A stretch of DNA of 64,000 bases from Amycolatopsis sp. 2-15 (GCF_030285625.1 NZ_CP127294.1:8836001-8900000); one strand, 5' to 3'; numbered from the stretch's first letter, positions 7,661-15,612 are shown. Notes: generated by a model not told the origin, from the letters alone. Numbers and translations: made by a program.

Positions 7661-8740
7661 ATGGCCCTCCCCGTGCAGGCTCCGATCAAGCCCATGCTCG
7701 CCAAACCGGCGAAGGCGATCCCCGACTCCGGCGGGCTGCTGTTCGAGCCCAAGTGGGACGGGTTCCGCTGCCTGGTCTTCCGCGACGGCGACGAGCTCAC
7801 CCTGCAGTCGCGCGCCGAAAAGCCGCTCAACCGCTACTTCCCCGAAGTTGTGGAGCGGCTGCTGGCGACGCTGCCCGAGCAGGTCGTTCTCGACGGCGAG
7901 CTGGTCGTGGGCCGCGGCGGCAAGCTCGACTTCGACGCGCTGACCGAGCGCATCCACCCGGCCGACTCCCGCGTGCAGCTGCTGGCGAAGGAGACGCCCG
8001 CGGAGTTCGTGGCGTTCGACGTGCTCGCGCTGGGCTCGGAGTCCTTCGTGGACGAACCGACGTCGGCGCGGCGCGCGCGGCTGGAAGGCATCGCGGGCGA
8101 GGGCGTGCACTTGACGCCGGCCACGACCGATCCGGACACCGCGCGGCACTGGTTCGAGCTGTTCGAGGGCGCCGGGCTCGACGGCGTGATCGGCAAGCCG
8201 CTCGACGAGCCGTACTCGCCGGGCAAGCGCGTGCTGTTCAAGTACAAGCACTCCCGCACGGCGGACTGCGTGTTGGCCGGACTGCGCTGGCACGTCGACG
8301 GCGAGCCGGGTGAGGCCGTCGGATCGTTCCTGCTCGGGCTGTACGACCCCGAAGGGCTGCTGCACCACGTCGGCGTGGTCGGGTCGTTCCCGGTCAAGCG
8401 GCGCCGAGAGCTGGCCGAGGAGCTGGCCCCGCTGATCACCGACGGCGAGGGCCACCCGTGGGTGGGCGACGCCGTACGCGAGGGCCAGCGGATCCCCGGC
8501 GGCATCACGCGCTGGCGCTCGACCGAGCACGAATGGGTGCCGCTGAAGCTGGAGCGCGTGGTCGAGGTCGGCTACGAGCACACCGAGGGCGGCGAGCCCG
8601 CGCGGTTCCGGCACACCGCGCAGTTCAAGCGGTGGCGCCCGGACCGCGAACCGGCGTCGTGCGGCTACGCGCAGCTGGACGAACCCGCGCGGTACGACCT
8701 GTCGGCCGTGTTCCGCGGCGAGGTCGTGCGGACCCGCTAA
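7661..8740 (+). CDS. ligC: ATP-dependent DNA ligase, LigC type
   Basis: The 359-residue ligase has the covalent nucleotidyl-transfer motif EPKWDGFRCL with Lys31, the motif-III-like EFVAFDVLALG, the DGVIGKPLDEPY segment, and the motif-V-like FKYKHSRTADCVLAG. A C-terminal OB-fold region follows. LigC enzymes are small ATP-dependent ligases of actinobacteria, implicated in minor end-joining or base-excision repair. ATG at 7661 lies 6 nt after a CAGAAT -10-like box (7649-7654), so the mRNA is probably leaderless. No Ku gene is adjacent; a stand-alone LigD polymerase domain lies 13 kb away at 20570-21592. Confidence 0.85.
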   Translation: MALPVQAPIKPMLAKPAKAIPDSGGLLFEPKWDGFRCLVFRDGDELTLQSRAEKPLNRYFPEVVERLLATLPEQVVLDGELVVGRGGKLDFDALTERIHPADSRVQLLAKETPAEFVAFDVLALGSESFVDEPTSARRARLEGIAGEGVHLTPATTDPDTARHWFELFEGAGLDGVIGKPLDEPYSPGKRVLFKYKHSRTADCVLAGLRWHVDGEPGEAVGSFLLGLYDPEGLLHHVGVVGSFPVKRRRELAEELAPLITDGEGHPWVGDAVREGQRIPGGITRWRSTEHEWVPLKLERVVEVGYEHTEGGEPARFRHTAQFKRWRPDREPASCGYAQLDEPARYDLSAVFRGEVVRTR

Positions 8741-8808
8741 CTTCCGCGTCACACCCGGCGTGCCAAGCTCGTCGGACAGCTCCATCGACACCACGTGAGG
8801 ATCAGCCC

Positions 8809-10374
8809 GTGCGCCGCCGTTCCACCAGCCGCCCCCGTCTGCGTGCCCTGGTGGCGGTGCTCGTGGGTGCGTTGACCGTCGCGGGCTGCACCACGGGCCC
8901 GTCGGTGCGCCCGGCCGTGGTGGACAACGACGGTCAGGTCACCCAGCCGCCCGCGTCGAGCGCCGCGCCCGTGCCGTTGCCGCCCCTCGCGCAACCGCAG
9001 TCGCCCAGCCTGCGCTGGACCGACTGCGACGAGGACACCCGCCAGCGCATGGGCTCCCCCGCCGCGCCGGACTCGCTGCACTTCACGTGCGCGCGCCTGA
9101 CCAGCCCGCTCGACGCGCCCGACGACACACAGCACCTGCTCGCCCGCATCCTCGTACTCAAGGCCGGCGACGGCCCGATCCCTCTGGTGGTCGTGAACGA
9201 CGTCGGCGGCGAACCCGGCTCCGTCTTCGCCGCGCGCCTGGCCTCGCAGCTGCCCCCCGCGTTCCTGCAGAAGTTCTCGCTGATCGGCGTCGACCGCCGC
9301 GGCACCGGACTCTCGGGCGGCGTGCAGTGCGTGCCCCCGGAGGCCCGCGAAGCCCTGCTCGGCGCCGACCCGGCCCAGGGCGACCTCACCGACGTCCTCG
9401 ACGCGTCCCGCCGCGCCGGCCAGCAGTGCGCCATCGACCTCGACACGGCCCAAACGGCGCTGGACAGCTGGCGCACCGCGGGTGATCTGGAGGAGCTGCG
9501 GACCCAGCTCGGCGTGCCGCACCTCAACGCCCTCGGCCGGGGTGATGGCTCGAAGGTGCTGTCGGAGTACGCCGTGCGCTATCCGGCGCAGGTCGGGCGC
9601 ATGGTTCTGGACGGCTTGCCTGACCCTGGTCAGGACCGTGCTGCAGTGCTGGACGCAGTCGCTGCGGGTGCGCAGGCGACGTTGGATGCGTTCGGGGCCG
9701 ATTGCGCGGCTCGTGGATGCGCGATGGGTGATCCGAAGGCGGCGCTGAAAGCCGTGACCGATCGGTTGCGCACTGCGCCGGAGACGACCCCGGATGGGGT
9801 CACCGTGACTCCCGGTATCGCGACTTATGCGGTGTACCTGGGGTTGGCCGACCGGACGCGGTGGCCGGCGCTTGCCGATGCGCTGGCCGCGGCCAAGTCC
9901 GGTGATGTGACTGCCTTGGAGTCGTTCGCGGATCCGGTGATCGTGGATGCGCAGGGGCGCACGTCGCGGATCGGTGGCGTGATGGCGACCCGGTGCAATG
10001 ACGCGGCTACGCGGTTGCCTGCTGACCAGATCAACAAGGTCGACGAGGGGATGCGGACGAAGTATCCGCAGTTCGGGTCGGCCGTGGCGCAGGAGCTGGC
10101 GTGGTGTGGGGCTTGGCCGGTGCGGCGGGAGCCGTTGCCTGCCGCTGGTGCGCCCGGGGCTCCGCCGATTCTGGTTGCCGCGACGGCTGCTGATCCGGTG
10201 ACGCCGGAGATCGGGACCACGCGCGCTGCGGATCAGATGCCTAGTGCGGTGACGGTTTCGTGGCAGGGGGCCGGGCATGGGGCTGTGGGACAGTCGCCGT
10301 GTGTGACGTCGGCCGTTCAGGCGTTTTTGATCGATGGGAAGGTTCCTACCGACGGGACTCTGTGCCCGGCTTGA
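8809..10374 (+). CDS. Secreted alpha/beta-hydrolase lipoprotein (TAP-like), nucleophile Ser apparently missing
   Basis: The 521-residue protein begins with an Arg-rich n-region, a hydrophobic helix and the lipobox LTVAGC (Cys27), so it should be a membrane-attached lipoprotein. It has the alpha/beta-hydrolase layout of tripeptidyl-aminopeptidase-like enzymes: an oxyanion region GVDRRGTGLSGG, the nucleophile elbow near residues 242-248, and C-terminal Asp (AATAADPVTP) and His (GAGHGAVG) candidates. The elbow reads LGRGDGS where GxSxG is expected, so the catalytic serine looks replaced by glycine. It may be a non-catalytic relative. Codon use shifts toward G/T-ending codons from about 9540 onward. 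GTG 8809 was chosen because it begins the signal peptide. Confidence 0.75.
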   Translation: MRRRSTSRPRLRALVAVLVGALTVAGCTTGPSVRPAVVDNDGQVTQPPASSAAPVPLPPLAQPQSPSLRWTDCDEDTRQRMGSPAAPDSLHFTCARLTSPLDAPDDTQHLLARILVLKAGDGPIPLVVVNDVGGEPGSVFAARLASQLPPAFLQKFSLIGVDRRGTGLSGGVQCVPPEAREALLGADPAQGDLTDVLDASRRAGQQCAIDLDTAQTALDSWRTAGDLEELRTQLGVPHLNALGRGDGSKVLSEYAVRYPAQVGRMVLDGLPDPGQDRAAVLDAVAAGAQATLDAFGADCAARGCAMGDPKAALKAVTDRLRTAPETTPDGVTVTPGIATYAVYLGLADRTRWPALADALAAAKSGDVTALESFADPVIVDAQGRTSRIGGVMATRCNDAATRLPADQINKVDEGMRTKYPQFGSAVAQELAWCGAWPVRREPLPAAGAPGAPPILVAATAADPVTPEIGTTRAADQMPSAVTVSWQGAGHGAVGQSPCVTSAVQAFLIDGKVPTDGTLCPA

Positions 10375-10387
10375 CAGGGGGTTCGGT

Positions 10388-11056
10388 GTGACCGGCAATG
10401 CTGTGGCCGAGGTGCTGGCCGAACTGGCCGCCCTGGAGGACCCGAGGTCTCGTGCGGTGAACGAGAAGCACGGTGATGACCACGCGGTGAATCTGAGCAA
10501 GTTGCGTGCGCTGGCGAAGAGGTTGAAGCCGCAACATGAGCTTGCTGGTGAGCTCTGGGGTACGGATCTGACGGATGCCAAGTTGCTTGCCATCTTGATC
10601 TGTCGGCCGAAGTTGTTCGAGCGTGGTGAGTTGGATGCCATGTTGCGTGAGGCTCGGACGCCTAAGGTGCAGGACTGGCTGGTGGGGTATGTGGTGAAGA
10701 AGAGCCCCCATGTCGAGGAGTTGCGGGTTGCTTGGTTCGGTGATTCGGATCCAGTTGTGGCCAGTGCTGGGTGGGCGTTGACTACTGATCGGGTTGTGAA
10801 GGCTTCTGATGGGCTGGATCTGGGTGGGTTGCTTGATCTCATCGAGGGTGAGATGAAGGATGCCCCTGAGCGGTTGCAGTGGGCGATGAATCATTGTCTT
10901 GCTGAGGTTGGGATTAGGTATCCGGAGTTGCGGGAGCGTGCGGTGGGCATTGGGGAGAGGTTGGGGGTCTTGAAGGATTATCCGACGCCGGCTAACTGTA
11001 CGTCGCCGTATGCGCCGGTTTGGATTGCCGAGATGGTTTCGCGTCGATTGAAGTAG
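10388..11056 (+). CDS. DNA alkylation repair protein (AlkD-like HEAT repeat)
   Basis: The 222-residue, all-helical protein matches the AlkD/AlkC-type DNA alkylation repair family, which excises 3- or 7-alkylpurines without base flipping. Typical stretches are LSKLRALAKRLKPQHELAGE, WGTDLTDAKLLAILI, KVQDWLVGYVVKKSPHVEEL, and the WALTTDRVV and AMNHCLAEVGIRYPELRERA helices. GTG at 10388 lies 13 nt beyond the lipoprotein stop. Codon usage is strikingly richer in TTG, GTG and T-ending codons than the rest of the window. The stop codon lies only 2 bases before a long inverted-repeat element. Confidence 0.75.
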   Translation: MTGNAVAEVLAELAALEDPRSRAVNEKHGDDHAVNLSKLRALAKRLKPQHELAGELWGTDLTDAKLLAILICRPKLFERGELDAMLREARTPKVQDWLVGYVVKKSPHVEELRVAWFGDSDPVVASAGWALTTDRVVKASDGLDLGGLLDLIEGEMKDAPERLQWAMNHCLAEVGIRYPELRERAVGIGERLGVLKDYPTPANCTSPYAPVWIAEMVSRRLK

Positions 11057-11058
11057 TA

Positions 11059-11292
11059 CGGCTCGGCGCGCGGGGCGCACCATTGCCGGATATACGGGGT
11101 CGGTGGTGGGGCACCCCGATTTTTGATTGTCACGACGGTAGAGATCGGCTTGTCAAGGCGGGAAAGAGTACCTTGACAAGCCGATCTCTACCGTGTTGAG
11201 GAAAAGAATCGGGCCGGCCGGCCGGGGGAAGGTTGCGGGAGGGGTGGGGAGAGGTTCAGGTGCGTTGCCGGTGGGAGTTGGGTGGGGGCAAG
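11059..11292 (+). repeat. Left arm of large inverted repeat
   Basis: The outermost 36 bp (11059-11094) are a perfect inverted match to 12014-12049. Similarity continues with scattered differences through the hairpin, a GGAAAAGAATCGGG stretch, and on to the GGCAAG at 11287-11292. It begins directly after the AlkD-like stop codon. Confidence 0.85.
11135..11194 (+). repeat. Long hairpin, left copy (24-bp perfect stem, 12-nt loop)
   Basis: Stem arms 11135-11158 and 11171-11194 are perfectly complementary over 24 bp, with loop CGGGAAAGAGTA. The right copy has the same loop, but its stem differs at several positions with matching changes on the other side. Confidence 0.92.
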
Positions 11293-11602
11293 AGAACGCC
11301 GCGGCGAGTTGGGTGGTGAGGTGCGTTGCCGGGTGACCGTTGGCGAGCCACAAGGACGCGCGGAGGTGGGTGCGCGCCGGGTGATGCGGGCGGGTGGCGG
11401 CTGGCGAGCGGCAAGAGCACGGGGAGTGTGAGTGGGGCGGCGAGTTGCGTTGCCGGGCGGGGGTTGGCTGGGGCGAGAGCACTCGCAGGCCGGTCGCAAG
11501 CTGAGGCGAGGCAGCGGTCGGCGGCTGGAGAGTCACACGAGAGCGCGGAAGCGGGTCGCGTGCTGCCGCGGCGCAGGCGGGCGGCGGCCGGGTAGCGGCA
11601 AA

Positions 11603-11657
11603 GCGCCCCAATGCGGCGTTCGGTGCATTGAGCGCAACGAACGCCGCATTGGGGCGC
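11603..11657. repeat. Central palindromic hairpin (20-bp perfect stem, 15-nt loop)
   Basis: Stem arms GCGCCCCAATGCGGCGTTCG (11603-11622) and 11638-11657 are perfectly complementary. No T-run follows on either strand, so it is not a classical terminator; it looks like an interspersed palindrome. Confidence 0.9.
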
Positions 11658-11814
11658 AGGTTGTAGGACTCTGAGTCAGCGTCTGGGATTGGGCCTTGCC
11701 CAGCCGAAAGGGCGCCGCCTGCAGGAGTGGCGAAACCACTCACACTTGGGCAAACCGGGACCACCTGAGCAGCCAGCGATTTCAAACCCACAAACCCACC
11801 CGAATTACGCCGCC

Positions 11815-12049
11815 CTTGCCACCACTCAACCCCCACCCGGCAACACAACTCACCACCCCACTATCCCCTCCCCGCAACCTTCCCCCGGCCGGCCCCCCGA
11901 TTCTTTTCCACAACACGGTCCGGGTCGGTTTGTCAAGGTACTCTTTCCCGCCTTGGCAAACCGACCCGGACCGTAGTGACAATCATTAATCGGGGTGCCC
12001 CACCACCCACCCCTATATCCGGCAATGGTGCGCCCCGCGCGCCGAGCCG
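11815..12049 (-). repeat. Right arm of large inverted repeat
   Basis: Inverted copy of 11059-11292, ending in the perfect 36-bp match at 12014-12049. A few substitutions and small indels separate the arms, for example ATTTTTGATT on the left against ATTAATGATT on the right. Confidence 0.85.
11915..11974 (-). repeat. Long hairpin, right copy with compensatory stem changes
   Basis: Stem arms 11915-11938 and 11951-11974 pair with a single mismatch (a G-T wobble on one strand) around a 12-nt loop that is the exact complement-orientation equivalent of the left loop. TAGAGAT of the left stem is TCCGGGT here, with matching changes on the partner strand. Confidence 0.9.
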
Positions 12050-12076
12050 GCCAAACAAGAACAAAACACAAAAACC

Positions 12077-12319
12077 CTACTGCCGATACCCCTCAACCTC
12101 GCCCACCGGCCGCACCTTCGCGTCATCCGGGTTCTCATGGAACTCCACCCGCGCGCGTCGCTGCCGCAGCAGGTCCCAGCACTGGTCGAGCTCCTGCTCG
12201 ACCGTCGTCAGCTTCGCCTGGTCGTCGCCCGACAACCCGGTACCGACCGACCGCGAGCGCAGCTGGTGCTCCTCCGCGATCAGTTCGTCGATCCGGCCCA
12301 GGATCTCGCCATTCGCCAT
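12077..12319 (-). CDS. DUF2630 family protein
   Basis: This 80-residue acidic/basic helical protein (MANGEILGRIDELIAEEHQL at the N-terminus, then a coiled-coil-like LTTVEQELDQCWDLLRQRRA segment) matches the DUF2630 family of short actinobacterial proteins of unknown function. ATG at 12319 is preceded by a strong GAGGAGGACACC ribosome-binding site, which rules out the in-frame start 15 bases upstream. It is divergent from thioredoxin. The gene ends just inside the non-coding inverted-repeat region. Confidence 0.85.
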   Translation of the reverse strand: MANGEILGRIDELIAEEHQLRSRSVGTGLSGDDQAKLTTVEQELDQCWDLLRQRRARVEFHENPDDAKVRPVGEVEGYRQ

Positions 12320-12405
12320 GGGTGTCCTCCTCACCTCGTACTACCGGCCCATGACGCTACCCGCCGCCGGGGAATTCCCGCCCGGCGCCGTCCGTTGAGC
12401 ACAGC

Positions 12406-12789
12406 ATGAGCACCGTTGAGCTGACCACCGCCAACTTCGACCAGACCGTGACCGACAACGAGTTCGTCCTGATCGACTTCTGGGCGAGCTGGTGCGGGCC
12501 GTGTCGCCAGTTCGCGCCGGTGTATGACAAGTCGTCGGAGAAGCACTCCGACATCGTCTTCGCCAAGGTCGACACGGAGGCCGAGCAGCAGCTCGCCGCC
12601 GCGTTCGACATCCGCTCCATCCCGACGCTCGCCGTGATCCGCGACAAGACGCTGATCTACGCGCAGCCGGGCGCGCTGCCGGAGTCGGCGCTGGAGGACC
12701 TCATCCGCCAGGCCCGTGAGGTCGACATGGACGAGGTCAAGAAGGCCGCCGCCGAGCAGGCCGAGCAGGCCACCCAGGAGCAGGCCTGA
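12406..12789 (+). CDS. trx: Thioredoxin
   Basis: The 127-residue thioredoxin-fold protein has the redox-active WCGPC at residues 29-33, the FVLIDFWAS strand before it, and the cis-proline segment IRSIPTLAVI. It should reduce protein disulfides with thioredoxin reductase. The C-terminal 20 residues form a charged extension rich in Ala, Glu and Gln (EVKKAAAEQAEQATQEQA) beyond the usual 105-110 residue fold. A bidirectional terminator follows at 12823-12865. Confidence 0.92.
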   Translation: MSTVELTTANFDQTVTDNEFVLIDFWASWCGPCRQFAPVYDKSSEKHSDIVFAKVDTEAEQQLAAAFDIRSIPTLAVIRDKTLIYAQPGALPESALEDLIRQAREVDMDEVKKAAAEQAEQATQEQA

Positions 12790-12822
12790 CGCACCACCCC
12801 GGAGCAGGGGCCGACCAACGAC

Positions 12823-12865
12823 GAAGGCCCCCTCAACCACCGATGACGTGGTCGAGGGGGCCTTC
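12823..12865. terminator. Bidirectional terminator between thioredoxin and proline dehydrogenase
   Basis: GAAGGCCCCCTC and GAGGGGGCCTTC form a long GC stem, with CCAC/GTGG pairing further in. It sits between the convergent thioredoxin and proline dehydrogenase genes. Confidence 0.85.
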
Positions 12866-12880
12866 GCATGTTCTCGGCGC

Positions 12881-13810
12881 TCAGGATCGGGTGATGAGCC
12901 CCCGCAGGAAAAACGCCAGGTTGGCCGGACGCTCGGCGAGCCGGCGCATGAAGTAGCCGTACCACTCGTCGCCGCACGGCACGTACACGCGCATGGTGCG
13001 CCCCTCGGCCGCGAGCTTCTTCTGCTCCTCCGGGCGAATGCCGTAGAGCATCTGGAACTCGTGGTCGCCGGGCTTGCGGCCGTTGTCGGCGGCCAGGCGC
13101 CGGGCGATGGCGATCATCCGCGGGTCGTGCGAGGCCACCATCGGGTAGCCCTCGCCCGCCATCAGCACGCGCAGGCAGCGCACGTAGGACTTGTCGACCT
13201 CGGCCTTGTCCTGGAAGGCGACCTCCTCGGGCTCCGCGTAGGCGCCCTTGCACAGCCGCACGCGCGACCCCGGGCCGGACAGCTCGCGGCAGTCCTGCTC
13301 GGTGCGCTTGAGGTAGGCCTGCAGCACCGCACCCACCCACGGGTACTCGCCCCGCAGCTCCCGCAGGATCTGCAGCGTCGAGTCCGTGGTGGTGTGGTCC
13401 TCCATGTCGAGCGTCACCGTCGCGCCGACGGCCTCGGCCGCCGCGCAGATCTTCCGCGCGTTCTCCAGCGCCACACCCTCGCCGTCGCCGGGCAGAAACT
13501 GCCCGACAGCCGAGAGCTTCACCGAGACGTCCGCGCCGGCGGCGAGGCCCTGGTCGGCGAGCGCCGAGAGCAGTTCCTCGTACGCCCGCACAGTGCCGGC
13601 CGCCTGCGTGGCGTCGGTCGTGTCCTCGCCGAGGTGGTCGATGGTGATCGACCGGCCGTCGGCAGCCAGCTCCCGCGCGGCGCGCACGGCGTCGGCGGTC
13701 GTGGACCCGGAGACGAAGCGGCGCACGACGGATCGCGTCGCGGGCACGGCTTCGATCAGCGCACGCATCCGCTTCGATCGAGCAGCGGCGAGCAACGGGG
13801 CACGAAGCAT
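12881..13810 (-). CDS. pruB: Proline dehydrogenase
   Basis: The 309-residue FAD enzyme has the PRODH TIM-barrel signatures: SITIDHLGEDT, VSVKLSAVGQFLPGDGEG, ATVTLDMEDHTTTD, RVRLCKGAYAEPEEVAF and a C-terminal RVYVPCGDEWYGYFMRRLAER containing the paired arginines that bind proline. It oxidises proline to 1-pyrroline-5-carboxylate. ATG at 13810 has a GGGAGAGA site upstream. The gene lies 13 bp after the P5C dehydrogenase, giving a two-gene proline catabolic operon under the divergent PucR regulator. The monofunctional length matches actinobacterial PruB. Confidence 0.92.
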   Translation of the reverse strand: MLRAPLLAAARSKRMRALIEAVPATRSVVRRFVSGSTTADAVRAARELAADGRSITIDHLGEDTTDATQAAGTVRAYEELLSALADQGLAAGADVSVKLSAVGQFLPGDGEGVALENARKICAAAEAVGATVTLDMEDHTTTDSTLQILRELRGEYPWVGAVLQAYLKRTEQDCRELSGPGSRVRLCKGAYAEPEEVAFQDKAEVDKSYVRCLRVLMAGEGYPMVASHDPRMIAIARRLAADNGRKPGDHEFQMLYGIRPEEQKKLAAEGRTMRVYVPCGDEWYGYFMRRLAERPANLAFFLRGLITRS

Positions 13811-13823
13811 GGCGGTCTCTCCC

Positions 13824-15452
13824 TCAGCCCTGGTGCGGGTAGCGCACGGTGGTCGGCGGCACGAACGTCTCCTTGATCGAGCGCGGGCTCGTCCAGCGGA
13901 GCAGGTTGAAGACCGAGCCGGCCTTGTCGTTGGTGCCCGAAGCACGGGCCCCGCCGAACGGCTGCTGCCCGACAACGGCGCCGGTCGGCTTGTCGTTGAC
14001 GTAGAAGTTGCCCGCCGTGTAGCGCAGCGCCTGCGAGGCCTTGGCGACCGCGGTGCGGTCGTTGGCGATCACGGAACCGGTGAGCGCGTAGGCCGCCGTC
14101 TCGTCGATGACCTTCAGCATCTCGTCGAACTGCGCGTCCTCGTACACGTGGACCGACAGGATCGGGCCGAAGTACTCGGTGCTGAAGATCTCGTGCTTCG
14201 GGTTGCCCGACACGAGGATCGTCGGCTGCACGAAGTAGCCCACGCTGTCGTCGGCGGTGCCGCCGGTGAGGATCTCCACCTCGGCGTCGCCCTTCACGCG
14301 CTCGAACAGCGACGCGTGCTTGTCGAACGCACGGCGGTCGATCACGGCGCCACCGAAGTGCGACAGGTCGCTGACGTCGCCGTAGGTGATGGCCTCGGTC
14401 TCGCTGACCAGGCCGTCCTTCAGCTGCTCCCACAGGCTGCGCGGCACGTACGCACGCGAAGCGGCGGAGCACTTCTGGCCCTGGTACTCGAAGGCGCCGC
14501 GGACCAGCGCGGTGCGCAGCACGTCGAGGTCGGCCGACGGGTGCGCGAGCACGAAGTCCTTGCCGCCGGTCTCGCCGACGAGCCGCGGGTAGCCGCGGTA
14601 ACCGGCGATGTTCGCGCCGACGGTGCTCCACAGGTGCTGGAACGTCGGCGTGGAACCAGTGAAGTGGATGCCCGCGAGGTCGCGGTGCGTGAGCGCCACC
14701 TCGGACACGGCCTTGCCGTCACCGGGCAGCAGGTTGATCACGCCCGGCGGCAGGCCGGCCTCTTCGAGCACCCGCATCGTCAGGTGCGCGGCGAAGCTCT
14801 GCGTCGGCGAGGGCTTCCACAGCACGGTGTTGCCCATCAGCGCGGGCGCGGTGGGCAGGTTGCCGGCGATCGCGGTGAAGTTGAACGGCGTGATCGCGTA
14901 GACGAAGCCCTCGAGCGGGCGGTGCTCCATGCGGTTCCACACGCCGGGCGAGCTGGCGGGCTGCTCGGCGAGGATGCGGCGGCCGAACTCGACGTTGAAG
15001 CGCCAGAAGTCGGCCAGCTCGCACGCGGCGTCGATCTCGGCCTGCGTCGCGGTCTTCGACTGGCCGAGCATGGTGGCGGCGTTGAGCGTGGCGCGCCACG
15101 GGCCGGTGAGCAGGTCGGCGGCGCGCAGCAGCACGGCTGCGCGGTCGTCGAACGACAGCGCGCGCCACTCCGGCGCGGCCTTGCCGGCGGCCGCGATGGC
15201 GTCGCGGGTGTCTTCCTTCGACGCGCTGGAGATGGTGCCGAGAACGTGGCCGTGGTTGTGCGGCTCGACGACGTCGATCTTCTCGCCGCCCCCGGCGCGC
15301 TGCTCGCCGCCGACGGTCACGGTCAGGTCGACCGGACCGGCCTGACCCAGTTTCTTCAGCGCCCCTTCCAGCTCGGCGCGCTCGGCGCTGCCCGGTGCGT
15401 AGGTGTACACCGGCTCGTTCTTCGGGGTGGGTGTCTGGGTCACGGCGTCCAC
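13824..15452 (-). CDS. pruA: L-glutamate gamma-semialdehyde (P5C) dehydrogenase
   Basis: The 542-residue aldehyde dehydrogenase completes proline degradation by oxidising glutamate semialdehyde to glutamate with NAD+. Family marks are PFNFTAIAGNLPTAPALMGN, the catalytic-glutamate stretch LVGETGGKDFV, the catalytic cysteine in YQGQKCSAASRAYVP, and the C-terminal FGGARASGTNDKAG. I set the start at GTG 15452 (VDAVTQTPTPKNEP), which follows an AGAGGGAG site. The same frame is open for another 1.6 kb upstream, but that is a shadow of the PucR gene. It is transcribed divergently from the regulator. Confidence 0.92.
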   Translation of the reverse strand: MDAVTQTPTPKNEPVYTYAPGSAERAELEGALKKLGQAGPVDLTVTVGGEQRAGGGEKIDVVEPHNHGHVLGTISSASKEDTRDAIAAAGKAAPEWRALSFDDRAAVLLRAADLLTGPWRATLNAATMLGQSKTATQAEIDAACELADFWRFNVEFGRRILAEQPASSPGVWNRMEHRPLEGFVYAITPFNFTAIAGNLPTAPALMGNTVLWKPSPTQSFAAHLTMRVLEEAGLPPGVINLLPGDGKAVSEVALTHRDLAGIHFTGSTPTFQHLWSTVGANIAGYRGYPRLVGETGGKDFVLAHPSADLDVLRTALVRGAFEYQGQKCSAASRAYVPRSLWEQLKDGLVSETEAITYGDVSDLSHFGGAVIDRRAFDKHASLFERVKGDAEVEILTGGTADDSVGYFVQPTILVSGNPKHEIFSTEYFGPILSVHVYEDAQFDEMLKVIDETAAYALTGSVIANDRTAVAKASQALRYTAGNFYVNDKPTGAVVGQQPFGGARASGTNDKAGSVFNLLRWTSPRSIKETFVPPTTVRYPHQG

Positions 15453-15563
15453 GGCGGCTCCCTCTGGTCTTTCTTCTGCAGTGCTTCTAGGTACTGGTGC
15501 TCTGTACTGCTGGGATGCCCGAACGGTAACTCCGGAAAGCGCCGGCAGGTTTGTCCGACCGGC

Positions 15564-15569
15564 TAGAAT
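15564..15569 (+). promoter_or_regulatory. -10 box (TAGAAT) of the PucR-family regulator gene
   Basis: TAGAAT lies 7 nt before ATG 15577, the distance typical of a leaderless transcript beginning at that ATG. The -35 element is not clear. Confidence 0.6.
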
Positions 15570-15576
15570 CAGGGTG

Positions 15577-15612
15577 ATGAACTTGTTCGATCGGATGAAG
15601 GTGATCCGGTGA
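15577..15612 (+). CDS. 11-codon leader ORF overlapping the PucR start
   Basis: ATG 15577 opens an 11-residue frame (MNLFDRMKVIR) whose TGA at 15610-15612 overlaps the GTG start of the regulator (GTGA at 15609-15612). The ATG lies where transcription from the TAGAAT box should begin. An AAGGTGAT stretch inside it could serve as ribosome-binding site for the regulator. A translated leader that couples to the regulator is inferred. Confidence 0.5.
   Translation: MNLFDRMKVIR

Larger units (their letters stand above)
11057..12076. other. 1-kb non-coding inverted-repeat element between the AlkD-like gene and DUF2630
   Basis: No believable gene lies in this stretch; open frames on either strand are low-complexity shadows. 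It consists of two inverted arms of about 235 bp (11059-11292 and 11815-12049), each carrying a strong internal hairpin, around a 520-bp centre. The centre has a third hairpin (11603-11657) and recurring GCGTTGCCGG cores on the plus strand at 11262, 11323 and 11447. No transposase and no target-site duplication were found. The parts are listed separately. Confidence 0.8.

Noticed and set aside
11153..11848. Pro/Thr/Ser-rich open frames inside the inverted-repeat element
   Set aside because: Low complexity, no start-site signal and no match to any family; the DNA is explained by repeats and hairpins.
11059..12049. Insertion sequence or transposon with terminal inverted repeats
   Set aside because: The arms are long and contain covarying hairpins, there is no transposase gene between them, and no target-site duplication was seen at the outer ends.
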